This document shows positions 34,816-42,606 of a stretch of 64,000 nucleotides of DNA, piece after piece. The notes under the pieces were generated by a model. It was not told where the DNA came from. It worked only from the letters and a program-made list of their open reading frames with translations, and did not search any database. The DNA is taken from the NCBI RefSeq assembly GCF_046348265.1, contig NZ_JAXMEO010000012.1; one strand, written 5' to 3'. Position 1 is the first letter of the stretch. Each line of letters opens with the position of its first letter. A program made the translations under genes and the position numbers. The DNA is from Pelomonas sp937871895 (GTDB lineage: Bacteria > Pseudomonadota > Gammaproteobacteria > Burkholderiales > Burkholderiaceae_C).

Positions 34816-35946
34816 TCAGTCGAGCGTGCGGCGGTAGCGCAGCAGCGCCACGCCGCCCGCCACGGCCAGGAAGGCCGCCAGCGGCCACACCTCGCCCCAG
34901 AGCTCGGGCGCCTCGGCGCCCTTGAGCATGATGCCGCGCACGATACGCAGGAAGTGCGTCAGCGGCAGCACCTCGCCAATGTGCTGCGCCCACTCGGGCA
35001 TGCCCCGGAACGGGAACATGAAGCCCGACAGCAACATCGACGGCAGGAAGAAAAAGAAGGTCAGCTGCAGCGCCTGCAGTTGGTTGCGCGCAAGGGTCGA
35101 GAAGGTGAAGCCCACACCCAAGTTGGCCACCATGAAGAGCCCGATGCAGGCCAAAAGCAGGCTGACGCTCCCCACCATCGGCACCTCAAAGAGCACAAAC
35201 GCCGCGCCGAGGATGACGCCGAGCTGCACGTAGCCCAGCACCACATAGGGCAGGATCTTGCCCACCATCACCTCGAAGGGCCGCACCGGCGTGGCCAGCA
35301 AGTTCTCCATCGTGCCGCGCTCGCGCTCGCGCGTCATGGCCAGGGACGTGAGCATCACCATGGTCATGGTCAGGATGGTGCCCACGAGGCCCGGCACGAT
35401 GTTGTAGCGGGACAAGCCCTCGGGGTTGTAGCGGCGCTGGATGCGGATCTCGAACGGCGCTGGCTTGCCGCGCAGGCTGGCCAGCGGCCCCGTCAGCTCG
35501 CGGGTTAGCGCCGTTTGCCCCAGCTGCCCCAACGCGGCCATCGCGTTGCTCGAGGCCGAAGGGTCCGTCGCGTCCACCGCCACCAAGAGCGCCGGCCGCT
35601 CGCCGCGCACGAGGCGGGTTTCAAAGTCAGGCGGCACGACGATCAAGAACTGCGCCTCGCCCCGCTGCAGCATCTCGTCGCCCGCGCGCTCATCGAGGCC
35701 CGTGGCGACGACGCGGAAGTAGCCGCTGGTCTGCAGCGTGCTCACGAGGCTGCGCGTCAGCGGCCCGCTGTCCGCCGCCACCACGGCCGTGGGCAGGCCC
35801 TTGGGGTCGGTATTGATCGCGTAGCCGAAGAGGATGAGCTGCATGACCGGCACGCCCACCGCCATGGCAAAGGTCAGCCGGTCGCGCAACATCTGCTGCA
35901 CTTCCTTGAGGGCAATCGCCCAGGTTCTGGCAAGGGCTTGAATCAT
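34816..35946 (-). CDS. ABC-2 type transporter permease
   Basis: The 376-residue inner-membrane protein has one N-terminal helix, a large periplasmic domain and five C-terminal helices, the ABC2 / YhhJ-YbhR layout. FGYAINTDPKGLPTAVV near the N-terminus and RERERGTMENLLATPVRPFEVM before the second helix are family hallmarks. With the ATPase and membrane-fusion protein before it, it forms a drug or lipid exporter. The start overlaps the ATPase stop (ATGA). Such systems often have two permeases; here there is one. Confidence 0.9.
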   Translation of the reverse strand: MIQALARTWAIALKEVQQMLRDRLTFAMAVGVPVMQLILFGYAINTDPKGLPTAVVAADSGPLTRSLVSTLQTSGYFRVVATGLDERAGDEMLQRGEAQFLIVVPPDFETRLVRGERPALLVAVDATDPSASSNAMAALGQLGQTALTRELTGPLASLRGKPAPFEIRIQRRYNPEGLSRYNIVPGLVGTILTMTMVMLTSLAMTRERERGTMENLLATPVRPFEVMVGKILPYVVLGYVQLGVILGAAFVLFEVPMVGSVSLLLACIGLFMVANLGVGFTFSTLARNQLQALQLTFFFFLPSMLLSGFMFPFRGMPEWAQHIGEVLPLTHFLRIVRGIMLKGAEAPELWGEVWPLAAFLAVAGGVALLRYRRTLD

Positions 35947-36677
35947 GCGAAGTTGTCCTTGGCTTCGCCGACCAAACGCACGAAGGCGTCCTCCAGGTCG
36001 GCCGCCCCCGCTTGCGCCACGATGCTGGCCGCCTGCCCGCGCGCCAGCACCTTGCCGTAAGCGATGTAGACCAGTTCGTCGCAGCGCTCGGCCTCGTCCA
36101 TGTAGTGGGTGGAGACGAGCACGGTGATGCCTTCATCCCGCGCGAGGTGGTGCAGCTCGTCCCAGAAGTCGCGGCGGGCCTTGGGGTCCACGCCGGCCGT
36201 GGGTTCGTCCAGCAGCAGCAAGCGCGGCTGGTGCAGCAGGCAGGCGGCCAGGGCGAGGCGCTGCTTCCAGCCGCCCGAGAGCGCGCCGGCCAGTTGGGTG
36301 GCGCGTGAAGCGAGGCCCAGTTGCTCCAGCGCCGCGTCCACGGCGGCACGGCGGTTCGGCATCGAAAAGAGTCGCGCCACAAAGTCCAGGTTCTCGCGGA
36401 TCGACAGGTCCTCGTAGAGCCCGAACTTCTGGGTCATGTAGCCCACCTGGCGCTTGACCTCGGCGGCTTGGCGGCGGAAGTCGAGGCCCAGCACCTGGCC
36501 CTCGCCAGCATCCGGCGTGAGCAAGCCGCAGAGCATGCGCAGCGAGGTGGTCTTGCCGCTGCCGTTGGGGCCGAGGAAGCCGACGATGCGGCCGGCGCCT
36601 ACCTGCATGTCCACCTGGTCGACCACGGTGCGGCCGCCGTAACGCTTGACCAGGCCTCTGACGTCAATCACGCTCAT
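35943..36677 (-). CDS. ABC transporter ATP-binding protein
   Basis: The 244-residue ATPase has Walker A GPNGSGKTT, the Q-loop in VGYMTQKFGLY, signature LSGGWKQRLALA, Walker B LLLLDEPTAGVD and the H-loop STHYMDEA. It matches the YbhF/YhhJ-linked ATPase group as a single domain rather than the tandem form of E. coli YbhF. It is coupled by 4-bp overlaps to the hlyD gene before it and the permease gene after it. It powers the exporter described in those entries. Confidence 0.92.
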   Translation of the reverse strand: MSVIDVRGLVKRYGGRTVVDQVDMQVGAGRIVGFLGPNGSGKTTSLRMLCGLLTPDAGEGQVLGLDFRRQAAEVKRQVGYMTQKFGLYEDLSIRENLDFVARLFSMPNRRAAVDAALEQLGLASRATQLAGALSGGWKQRLALAACLLHQPRLLLLDEPTAGVDPKARRDFWDELHHLARDEGITVLVSTHYMDEAERCDELVYIAYGKVLARGQAASIVAQAGAADLEDAFVRLVGEAKDNFA

Positions 36678-37621
36678 CGCGTCACATCCAGCGGCTGCCC
36701 CGGGTGCAGGCGCTCAGCGTCCTCCGCCTTCACGGGCCGGGCTTCGACGAGGAAGACCAGCTTCTGCCGCTGGGCATTCGAGTAGATGACCGGCGGCGTG
36801 TACTCGGGCCCCGGCGCAATGAAGCTCACCTTGGCCTCGATGGGCGCGCCGCAGCCGTCGCAGGCCAGGCGCACGGCGTCGCCCAGGTGCAGGCCGCCCA
36901 GCTCGCTTTGGGGCACATAGAAGCGCGCCTTGCGCTGCGTGGGCGGCAGCAGGGCCAGCACGGGCTGGGCGGCGTTGGCCCACTCGCCGGGGCGCAGGAA
37001 GACGTCCGTCACCCGGCCGGCGGCGGGCGCCGTCTGGCGCTTCTCCTGCACGCGCCATTGGGCCTGGCTCAGGCCCTTCTCAGCTGCGTCGGCCAGCGCG
37101 CGGGCGCTGCTGCGCTCGTCCGGGCGGGCGGGCAGTTGGGCCACGGCCAAAGCAGCCTCCAGCTCGGCGATGCGGGCCTGGGTTTGGCGCACCAGGGTCG
37201 CGGCGTCGTCCACCCGGGCGCGGGCCACAAAGCCCTGTGCCAGCAGCTGCTCCTGGCGGGCCAGGTCACTGGCGGCGAGCTGGGCGCTGCTGCGGGCCTG
37301 GGCCAGCTGCGCGCGCGTCACGGCAATCTCGGCCTCGCGGCGGCCTTTGTCGGTGTTGGCGGCCTGGGCGGCGGCACTGCGGCTGCGGGCCTCGGCCTCG
37401 GCGCTGGCGGCTTGTTCCAGCGTGGGGTCGAACTCGAACAGCAACTGCCCCGCCGTCACCGCGTCGCCCGCCGCCACGTGCAGGCGCTGCACCCGGCCGG
37501 CCACCGGGGCGGAGAGGTAGAGCAGCTCGCCTTCGGCATAGCCGGTCCAGCTCGGCGGCGGCGCGGGCTTGCAGGCGGCCAGCAAGAGAAGCACGGCCAG
37601 CACGAATGGGGTCCGTTTCAT
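36674..37621 (-). CDS. HlyD-family membrane fusion protein of an ABC exporter (YbhG-like)
   Basis: The 315-residue protein has a lipoprotein-like signal (LLLLAAC, about 7-16) followed by a biotinyl-lipoyl hairpin (VAGRVQRLHVAAGDAVTAGQ), long coiled-coil helices (about 75-180) and the beta-barrel domain with FYVPQSELGGLHLGDAV. It would bridge the inner-membrane permease and an outer-membrane channel such as TolC. ATG 37621 overlaps the tetR stop (ATGA). The next gene overlaps its own stop in the same way. Confidence 0.9.
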   Translation of the reverse strand: MKRTPFVLAVLLLLAACKPAPPPSWTGYAEGELLYLSAPVAGRVQRLHVAAGDAVTAGQLLFEFDPTLEQAASAEAEARSRSAAAQAANTDKGRREAEIAVTRAQLAQARSSAQLAASDLARQEQLLAQGFVARARVDDAATLVRQTQARIAELEAALAVAQLPARPDERSSARALADAAEKGLSQAQWRVQEKRQTAPAAGRVTDVFLRPGEWANAAQPVLALLPPTQRKARFYVPQSELGGLHLGDAVRLACDGCGAPIEAKVSFIAPGPEYTPPVIYSNAQRQKLVFLVEARPVKAEDAERLHPGQPLDVTR

Positions 37622-38259
37622 TCCGAATCCTTCAGGGCGTCCAGCGCCCAATCAATGCGGCGCTGCAGCGCCTCGTCCGACATCACCTGCGCGTCCAGCA
37701 GCGGCGCCAGCATGGCCGGCATCACGCCCATCTCGCGCGCGCCGCCCAGCATCAACATCGGCGCCAGCACCGCCCCGGCGATGAAGGACATCCGCGTCAA
37801 CATCGGCTCGGGCCTCAGCCGCCCGGCTTGCTCGGCCTCGGCCAGCAGCGTCATCAAAAGGCCCAGGTGGCGCGGCACATTGGCCTTCACAAACGCCACC
37901 ACCACGCCCTGCCCCGCCATCGCGTCAGCCCACAGCCGCCCAACCAGCGGCCGGTGCTCGCGCACAAAGCTGCCCAGCGCAAACAACGTGCGCGCCAGCC
38001 GCGCCATCACGTCGCCCGCTGCGCCTTGCCCTGGCTCGCTTGCCGCCTGCAAGCGGCTGAACATGCCCTCGTACACCTGCTGCAGCACGGCGGTGAGGAA
38101 GGCGTCTTTGCTCCCGAAGTGGTAATGCACCATCGCCGGGTTCACCCCCGCCGCCTCGGCCACCTTGCGCACCGAGAGCGCCGCACAGCCCAGCTGCGGG
38201 TAGAGCAGCGCGCCCGCGTCGAGCAGGGCTTGGTCTTGGGCTTGGCTGGGGCGGGGCAT
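37618..38259 (-). CDS. TetR-family repressor (CerR/YbiH-like)
   Basis: The 213-residue protein has a TetR helix-turn-helix at about 10-60 (LSVRKVAEAAGVNPAMVHYHFGSKDAFL) and a helical ligand domain resembling the CerR/YbiH group (DUF1956). It is the first gene of a four-gene unit: tetR-hlyD-ATPase-permease, with 4-bp overlaps throughout. A near-perfect palindrome lies 8 bp before its ATG. This is the same gene logic as E. coli ybiH-ybhGFSR, whose repressor controls the exporter. The ligand is unknown. Confidence 0.88.
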   Translation of the reverse strand: MPRPSQAQDQALLDAGALLYPQLGCAALSVRKVAEAAGVNPAMVHYHFGSKDAFLTAVLQQVYEGMFSRLQAASEPGQGAAGDVMARLARTLFALGSFVREHRPLVGRLWADAMAGQGVVVAFVKANVPRHLGLLMTLLAEAEQAGRLRPEPMLTRMSFIAGAVLAPMLMLGGAREMGVMPAMLAPLLDAQVMSDEALQRRIDWALDALKDSE

Positions 38260-38266
38260 GGGGGGA

Positions 38267-38288
38267 TTATTGGTCAATTGACCAGTAA
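38267..38288. promoter_or_regulatory. TetR operator palindrome
   Basis: TGGTCAATTGACCA at 38271-38284 is a perfect 14-bp palindrome. Adding four bases on each side gives a 22-bp dyad with a single mismatched pair. It ends 8 bp before the tetR start, where the repressor would block the transcript of the whole exporter operon. The AT-rich core stands out in the GC-rich surroundings. Confidence 0.8.
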
Positions 38289-38815
38289 TTGCCAAGCGCT
38301 GGTTTTTGGCGTTTGTTCGGCGGGTGGGTTGGCAAAGTCCCGCCCGGGCTGGCTGGGGCGCTCCAGTTGGGGCGGTCGCTGCGCGACTACCCTGCGGTGC
38401 TCAATTTGCGGGGCTCGCGCCGAACTCCCTTCGCTTGCGCTCCGGTCAAACAGGCGGCGCGAAGTCAGTTGTCAAAGTTCGCTTCGCTCACGCCCCGCAA
38501 ACCTCCGCTCCTCGGCGCCCCAAAAGTCCGCGCCTCAGCCAGCCCCGGCGGGCCTTTGCGGCGGCGGCGGGTGGGTGCGACGGGACGCGAAGAGTCGGCC
38601 TGACCCGCACTCGTCACATGGTGTTTGCGGGTGAATCCCCACTGTCGGAGATACGCGAATGGAACATACATTCGCCCATTTGTGGCGCTAGCCCCTAGTG
38701 GGCGGGCATGCCAACCTTACCGATCCATCCGCCGCCCACCAACTCACCGTTCGAATAGCAGCACTGCCCGCGATTCGTTGGAGCCCTCAATACCCTTTCG
38801 CCGCCCTTCACAACA
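38289..38815. other. Intergenic region without a supported gene
   Basis: These 527 bp separate the exporter operon from the IS-interrupted gene. No frame has protein-like sequence or a good ribosome site. Contents: a long imperfect dyad (38339-38552, listed separately) and a perfect GCGAATG / CATTCGC dyad with a 7-nt loop at 38655-38675. The last ~150 bp are of lower GC, marking the start of the accessory patch. Confidence 0.6.
38339..38552. repeat. Long imperfect inverted repeat
   Basis: The outer arms at 38339-38361 and 38530-38552 are inverted copies with two or so mismatches (GGCTGGCTGGGGC against GCCTCAGCCAGCC). The inner arms TTTGCGGGGC (38405-38414) and GCCCCGCAAA (38492-38501) are perfect. 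Between them is sequence rich in CTTCGCT/GCTTCG steps, which I recognise from intergenic repeats of other Burkholderiales. The folded form would be a branched hairpin of about 210 nt. Confidence 0.6.
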
Positions 38816-39067
38816 ATGAACAAGTTCGCACCCTGGGTCATCTCCGCCGCCCTCCTTGCCGGCCTCGCATGGCAGCAGATCAGCCACAAGGCAGCCATTG
38901 ACGCCAAGACAGCGGAAATTCAGACGAAATCCCAGGAGCTTGCCGAGGCGGAAAGGCGCTTAGCCGCTGCTTCTCAGGAAGTAGCCGCCGCCAAAGCGCA
39001 GACATCCGCAGTGACTGCAGTGGCGAACCAGAAGCTTCAGGAACTGGCGACAGAGGCCAGCAATTGA
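38816..39067 (+). pseudogene. 5' part of a gene interrupted by an IS3 element
   Basis: The first 83 codons encode a membrane anchor or uncleaved signal (about 6-22, WVISAALLAGLAW) and a charged, Ala/Glu-rich coiled coil (about 25-75). Reading stops at a TGA formed by the first three bases of the IS element. Removing the IS and one target-site copy joins this frame to the segment 40381-40665, giving 177 codons. The current 83-residue product, if made, is an anchored coiled coil only. The family is not recognised. Confidence 0.8.
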
Positions 39068-39103
39068 ATCGCCCCGGGTATCGCGGAGGCCCGTTGGTTT
39101 AAG

Positions 39104-39949
39104 TCAGACGGTCGCGGCCTGACCAGCGCGTTGTCGATGGTAGTTGGCCTCGAACTCGGCCGGTGGGGTGTAGCCCAGCGGCTCCATCAGCCGGTGGTGG
39201 TTGAACCAAGCGACCCATTCCAGCGTTGCCAGTTCCACCGCCTGCTTGGTCTTCCACGGCCCGCGCCGGTGGATCACTTCGGCCTTGTAGAGCCCATTGA
39301 TCGTCTCGGCCAGGGCGTTGTCGTAGCTGTCGCCTTTGGCCCCCACTGAGGGCTCGATGCCGGCCTCCGCCAGCCGCTCGCTGTAGCGGATCGACAGGTA
39401 TTGCGAGCCCCTGTCGGAGTGGTGCGTCAGGCTGCCGTCATCGGAGGGTTTGCGGTCATACAGAGCCTGCTCCAGCGCATCGAGCACGAACTCGGTGTGC
39501 ATCGAACTGCTCTGGCGCCAACCCACGATGCGCCGGCTGAACACGTCCACCACGAACGCCACGTAGACCCAGCCCTGCCAGGTCGAGACGTAGGTGAAGT
39601 CCGAGACCCAGAGCTGGTTGGGCCGCTCGGCTCGGAATTGCCGGTTGACCCGGTCCAGCGGGCATGGCGCCTTGGGGTCAGGGACGGTGGTGCGCAACGC
39701 CTTGCCTCGGCGCACGCCCTGCAAGCCCTCTTGGCGCATCAGCCGCTCAACGGTGCAGCGTGCGACCGCCACGCCTTCGCGGTTGAGCTGGCGCCAGACC
39801 TTGTCAGCCCCGTAGACCTGGAAGTTGGCTTGCCACACACGCTGAACCAGAGGCACCAAGCTCGCATCGCGCTGCGCGCGGCGTGAGCAGAGCGCTGGGT
39901 TGTGCCAGCGGGCCGCATGACGCCAGTACGCCGACGGGGCGATCTGCAT
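39104..39949 (-). CDS. IS3-family transposase OrfB (DDE catalytic part)
   Basis: The 281-residue frame holds the HTH_21 region and the rve integrase core. The DDE residues are in WVSDFTYV (first D), THHSDRGSQY (second D) and YDNALAETINGLYK (E, 35 residues on). In IS3 elements the active transposase is an OrfA-OrfB fusion made by -1 frameshifting. The OrfB frame stays open upstream of the ATG at 39949 into the end of OrfA, consistent with that. It cuts and circularises the element. Confidence 0.93.
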   Translation of the reverse strand: MQIAPSAYWRHAARWHNPALCSRRAQRDASLVPLVQRVWQANFQVYGADKVWRQLNREGVAVARCTVERLMRQEGLQGVRRGKALRTTVPDPKAPCPLDRVNRQFRAERPNQLWVSDFTYVSTWQGWVYVAFVVDVFSRRIVGWRQSSSMHTEFVLDALEQALYDRKPSDDGSLTHHSDRGSQYLSIRYSERLAEAGIEPSVGAKGDSYDNALAETINGLYKAEVIHRRGPWKTKQAVELATLEWVAWFNHHRLMEPLGYTPPAEFEANYHRQRAGQAATV

Positions 39950-40005
39950 GGCGCGACAGATCGACTCGACCCCGAACTGCTGGCGATGCTGGTCGACGAA
40001 GGCCT

Positions 40006-40329
40006 TCAGGACTTGATGCGGCGGTCGAGCTCCGCCTGGGCGAAAAACGCGCTGGCCAGCTTCAGGATCTCGTTGGCCTTGCGCAGTTCGCGCACCTCTC
40101 GCTCCAGCTCTTTGATGCGCTGGACTTCAAGCGTCGAGACGCCCTCACGCTGGCCGTCATCGATCTCATGCTGGCGGACCCAGGCGTGCAGCGTTTGCGG
40201 CACGCAGCCGATCTTGCTGGAGATGGATTCGATGGCAGCCCACTGCGACGGATGCTCGTGACGGTGCTCCTGCACCATCCTCACGGCGCGCTCACGCACC
40301 TCGGGTGAAAACTTTGGGGACTTCCTCAT
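40006..40329 (-). CDS. IS3-family transposase OrfA (DNA-binding part)
   Basis: The 107-residue protein has the IS3 OrfA helix-turn-helix (FSPEVRERAVRMV, SISSKIGCVPQTLHAWVRQ) and a C-terminal leucine-zipper coiled coil (IKELEREVRELRKANEILKLA). It binds the terminal repeats. Near the end, a GTTTTTC run (plus-strand 40042-40048) is a candidate slip site for the -1 shift into OrfB. Confidence 0.92.
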   Translation of the reverse strand: MRKSPKFSPEVRERAVRMVQEHRHEHPSQWAAIESISSKIGCVPQTLHAWVRQHEIDDGQREGVSTLEVQRIKELEREVRELRKANEILKLASAFFAQAELDRRIKS

Positions 40330-40377
40330 GGCTCCATTCTCTAGAGTTGGAGCCTCCTCAAAACCCGGGGCGGTTCA

Positions 40378-40665
40378 AATCGCCTACAAGCGGCCAACCT
40401 GCCCGAAGTCCAAGTTCAGGTGACCTTCCGCAAAGCACTTATGGCTAGCGGCCAGGTGGTCATGGTTCGAAACCTCGGAACTCAGCCCGCACAGTTCACG
40501 CTCACGGCTCGACGGCCTAGTTCAGGCCAGTCCCGAGCGTTTAGCTTCGTTCTAGATCGGAACGCCCAGAAGGACATCGGCGAACTTGAAGGCTGGGCCT
40601 TCTTGCAGGGTGATGAGATCCAAGTTGCCCAGACCGGCTACAAGGCCAAGGAATTTCGGCTCTGA
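40378..40665 (+). pseudogene. 3' part of the IS-interrupted gene
   Basis: After the second AAT target copy, the frame continues from 40381 through 94 codons to TGA at 40663-40665, in register with codon 83 of the upstream part. The sequence is beta-rich (QVVMVRNLG, AQFTLTARR, FSFVLDRNAQKDIGELEGW, IQVAQTGYKAKEFRL) and looks like a small sandwich domain. The whole protein would be an anchored coiled coil plus a beta domain. A GTG at 40420 could start a short residual product, but no clear ribosome site precedes it. Confidence 0.75.
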
Positions 40666-40822
40666 AGCTGGGGGGCTACGGTCAAAGTCGCCATAACCAT
40701 CCCCTTCCAAATGAGTTGATGCGAGTTCGCACTTCCAATCGTGGCACCTGGATGCCATTTATCGCATCGCGGCTGGTTCGGGACTGGGAAGTCCCTTTCA
40801 TTCTTTAGGGCACTTTTAGCTG

Positions 40823-41554
40823 ATGTCGTATCTGATCTCCTACGTCATAGCAGGGCTGCTGATAGGCATCGGGTCCACTATTCATCGCAAGTCGGCACCC
40901 GGAAGGACGTCTAGATTCTTTTTGATAGTTGGGCTTTGGCCCCTATTGGTTCTGGCTGCGCCGGACTTCTTAGTGGATCAACCCGAGGCTGACAGGATGG
41001 GAATAGAGGACGACAGAGAGAACTTCATCAACCTCTTCGGACAAATTTCCGAGAGTGACCTCGCTGCGCTCACGGTCGATGAGCGCTCTAGGCTCGACAG
41101 AGTGAAAATTGCAGGCATTGACGGTTCGACGTTCTTTGCTGACTCAGCGAATTTCTCAGACGTACTTTCCAAATATTGGGATGAAGGAATTCCACCTGAG
41201 GCGTTTGGATTAGTTCGTGGCGCAAGGCGGCGTCTTGAGCACGACTTCTGGGTCGATAGTGAAATCCGATTCAGCCTTGCTGAGCCGGATTGGTATGTCG
41301 GCTTCTCGGCAGAATTCGTTAAGTCAATTGCAAAAGTTGATAAGAACAAGCGCGCTAGGCTGCTGGAGGCTATTGGGAAAATTGCCGAAGCACCCATCAC
41401 GCCTCATGGCGACACGCTGAAACCGCTCACTGGCGAACTCTCGGGACTATGGAGGTACCGTATTGGGGATGACCGGCTTGTTTACAAGCCAGATAGTCGA
41501 TCTAGGAGAGTAGTCTTGGTTTCCTTTGGGGCACGTGGGGGAGTATATGAGTAG
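40823..41554 (+). CDS. Membrane-anchored protein with C-terminal RelE/ParE-like toxin domain
   Basis: The 243-residue protein has two hydrophobic helices (about 4-20 and 31-50), an unrecognised acidic middle domain (~55-155), and a C-terminal RelE/ParE-like domain (~157-243). The last part shows the fold's pattern: FSAEFVKSIAKVDKNKRARL, helix and turn, LKPLTGELSGLWRYRIGDDR, LVYKPDS, VVLVSFGAR and GVYE. RelE toxins cut mRNA on the ribosome; ParE toxins hit gyrase. No usual small antitoxin gene precedes or follows it. The gene is less GC-rich than the core genes and was probably acquired. The fusion is unusual; the toxin call rests on pattern alone. Confidence 0.65.
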   Translation: MSYLISYVIAGLLIGIGSTIHRKSAPGRTSRFFLIVGLWPLLVLAAPDFLVDQPEADRMGIEDDRENFINLFGQISESDLAALTVDERSRLDRVKIAGIDGSTFFADSANFSDVLSKYWDEGIPPEAFGLVRGARRRLEHDFWVDSEIRFSLAEPDWYVGFSAEFVKSIAKVDKNKRARLLEAIGKIAEAPITPHGDTLKPLTGELSGLWRYRIGDDRLVYKPDSRSRRVVLVSFGARGGVYE

Positions 41555-41649
41555 ATGCGTCAATTTCCGATGCCCTAATCAGTCTATCGAGGCGACTCGC
41601 GTCGGCATGCCACCACCTGGGGCGATCTTCAACGCTATGGCCTAGCTCC

Positions 41650-42117
41650 ATGTCTTACGCAAAGCGAATCGGCATATTAATTTCAGTCCTTGCCTCAGCG
41701 GCTGCCATTGCGGCATATTTTATATTCCAACCAAAGTCTCCTGGCTTCAGGCTACCAGATACGCCCGAGAAGTTTCAGCTAGCTGAACAGCAAGCACACT
41801 GCGCAGGGATTTACGTCATCCTTCGCGCCTCTCTAAAACAGGAGAACCCGAACTATAAAGAGCTGGAAAGCAATTACTCTGGCGCACTTGAACGACACTC
41901 AACAGCGGCTTTGAAACTGTTCTTTGACCATGAAAGGACTCAAATGCAGATTGAGCGTGCTAGCCGTGACTTTGTGAAGAGTCTTGAAATGGCGCTCGCC
42001 CGAAAAGAAGATTTGAGAGATATTTTTGACGCCAAAGAATCTGAATGCATCGATGTGGAATTTAAGACGCTAGCCTTCATTCAACGCGAGCGTCAGTCAT
42101 ATGCTGAAAGTCGTTAA
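41650..42117 (+). CDS. Hypothetical protein with N-terminal membrane anchor
   Basis: The 155-residue product has one hydrophobic helix (about 7-25, IGILISVLASAAAIAAYFIF) and a helical, charged remainder with two cysteines (AHCAGIY and SECIDVEF). The positive-inside pattern (YAKR before the helix) places the rest in the periplasm. It follows the RelE-like gene by 95 bp on the same strand and shares its low GC. No family is recognised. Confidence 0.6.
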   Translation: MSYAKRIGILISVLASAAAIAAYFIFQPKSPGFRLPDTPEKFQLAEQQAHCAGIYVILRASLKQENPNYKELESNYSGALERHSTAALKLFFDHERTQMQIERASRDFVKSLEMALARKEDLRDIFDAKESECIDVEFKTLAFIQRERQSYAESR

Positions 42118-42606
42118 CTTTAGTGGCCCCCGTGCTTCCCAACTCCTTAGTCAAGAGGGGTCCTTTGCTGGCAAGCCGGCTTCGCGCCCGTTAACTGCCA
42201 GGTCAATAGTTCCTTGAGCCCTGAATGCTCAGATTCCAATGTGATGCCCAGAAAGCAACCAACACTCTGCAGGAGCGCGGAGTTTCATTGAAGAGACTGT
42301 CAGCATATTTGGAGATCCGATGGAGTTGCCTTTTGCGGTCTGGCGAGCAATGCCAGTACCTGTTCAGGCTCTTGGCCATCAATTGCAGCGCCATGCGGAT
42401 TCCAACTGACACGCTGGCTGAGCAAGGATGAAAGGGAAACCCATTGAGGCAAGAAGGTCAGCCCTACTGTTGACCACCTTGGAGACTCACGCTGAAGTGC
42501 AGAGCCTTCGAACCCCTTTTTTGCGAACCGGCCCTTCAAGTCGCGAGCAACTAAAGGCTGGGTTTCGCGTCCACTGTCCAGACTGGACTCGCGCGTCGCC
42601 CCCCCC
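42118..42606. other. Intergenic region without a recognised feature
   Basis: These 489 bp lie between the low-GC hypothetical gene and the end of the secretion adaptor gene. Short open frames on both strands lack protein-like composition and ribosome sites. GC is lower than in the core genes. I see no tRNA, terminal repeats or transposase remnant here. It is probably the right edge of the accessory patch. Confidence 0.5.

Larger units (their letters stand above)
39065..40377 (-). mobile_element. IS3-family insertion sequence, 1313 bp
   Basis: Imperfect terminal inverted repeats of 26 bp match at 22 positions (39065-39090 against 40352-40377), both starting TGAA at the outer end. The flanks carry a 3-bp target duplication, AAT at 39062-39064 and 40378-40380. 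Inside are OrfA and OrfB on the minus strand with a -1 frame relation. All parts look intact, so the element is probably recent and active. It is inserted in the middle of a coding sequence. Confidence 0.93.

Noticed and set aside
38655..38675. GCGAATG/CATTCGC dyad as an SOS box
   Set aside because: It is a perfect 7-bp dyad but does not match the LexA consensus, and no gene with an SOS role starts close by.
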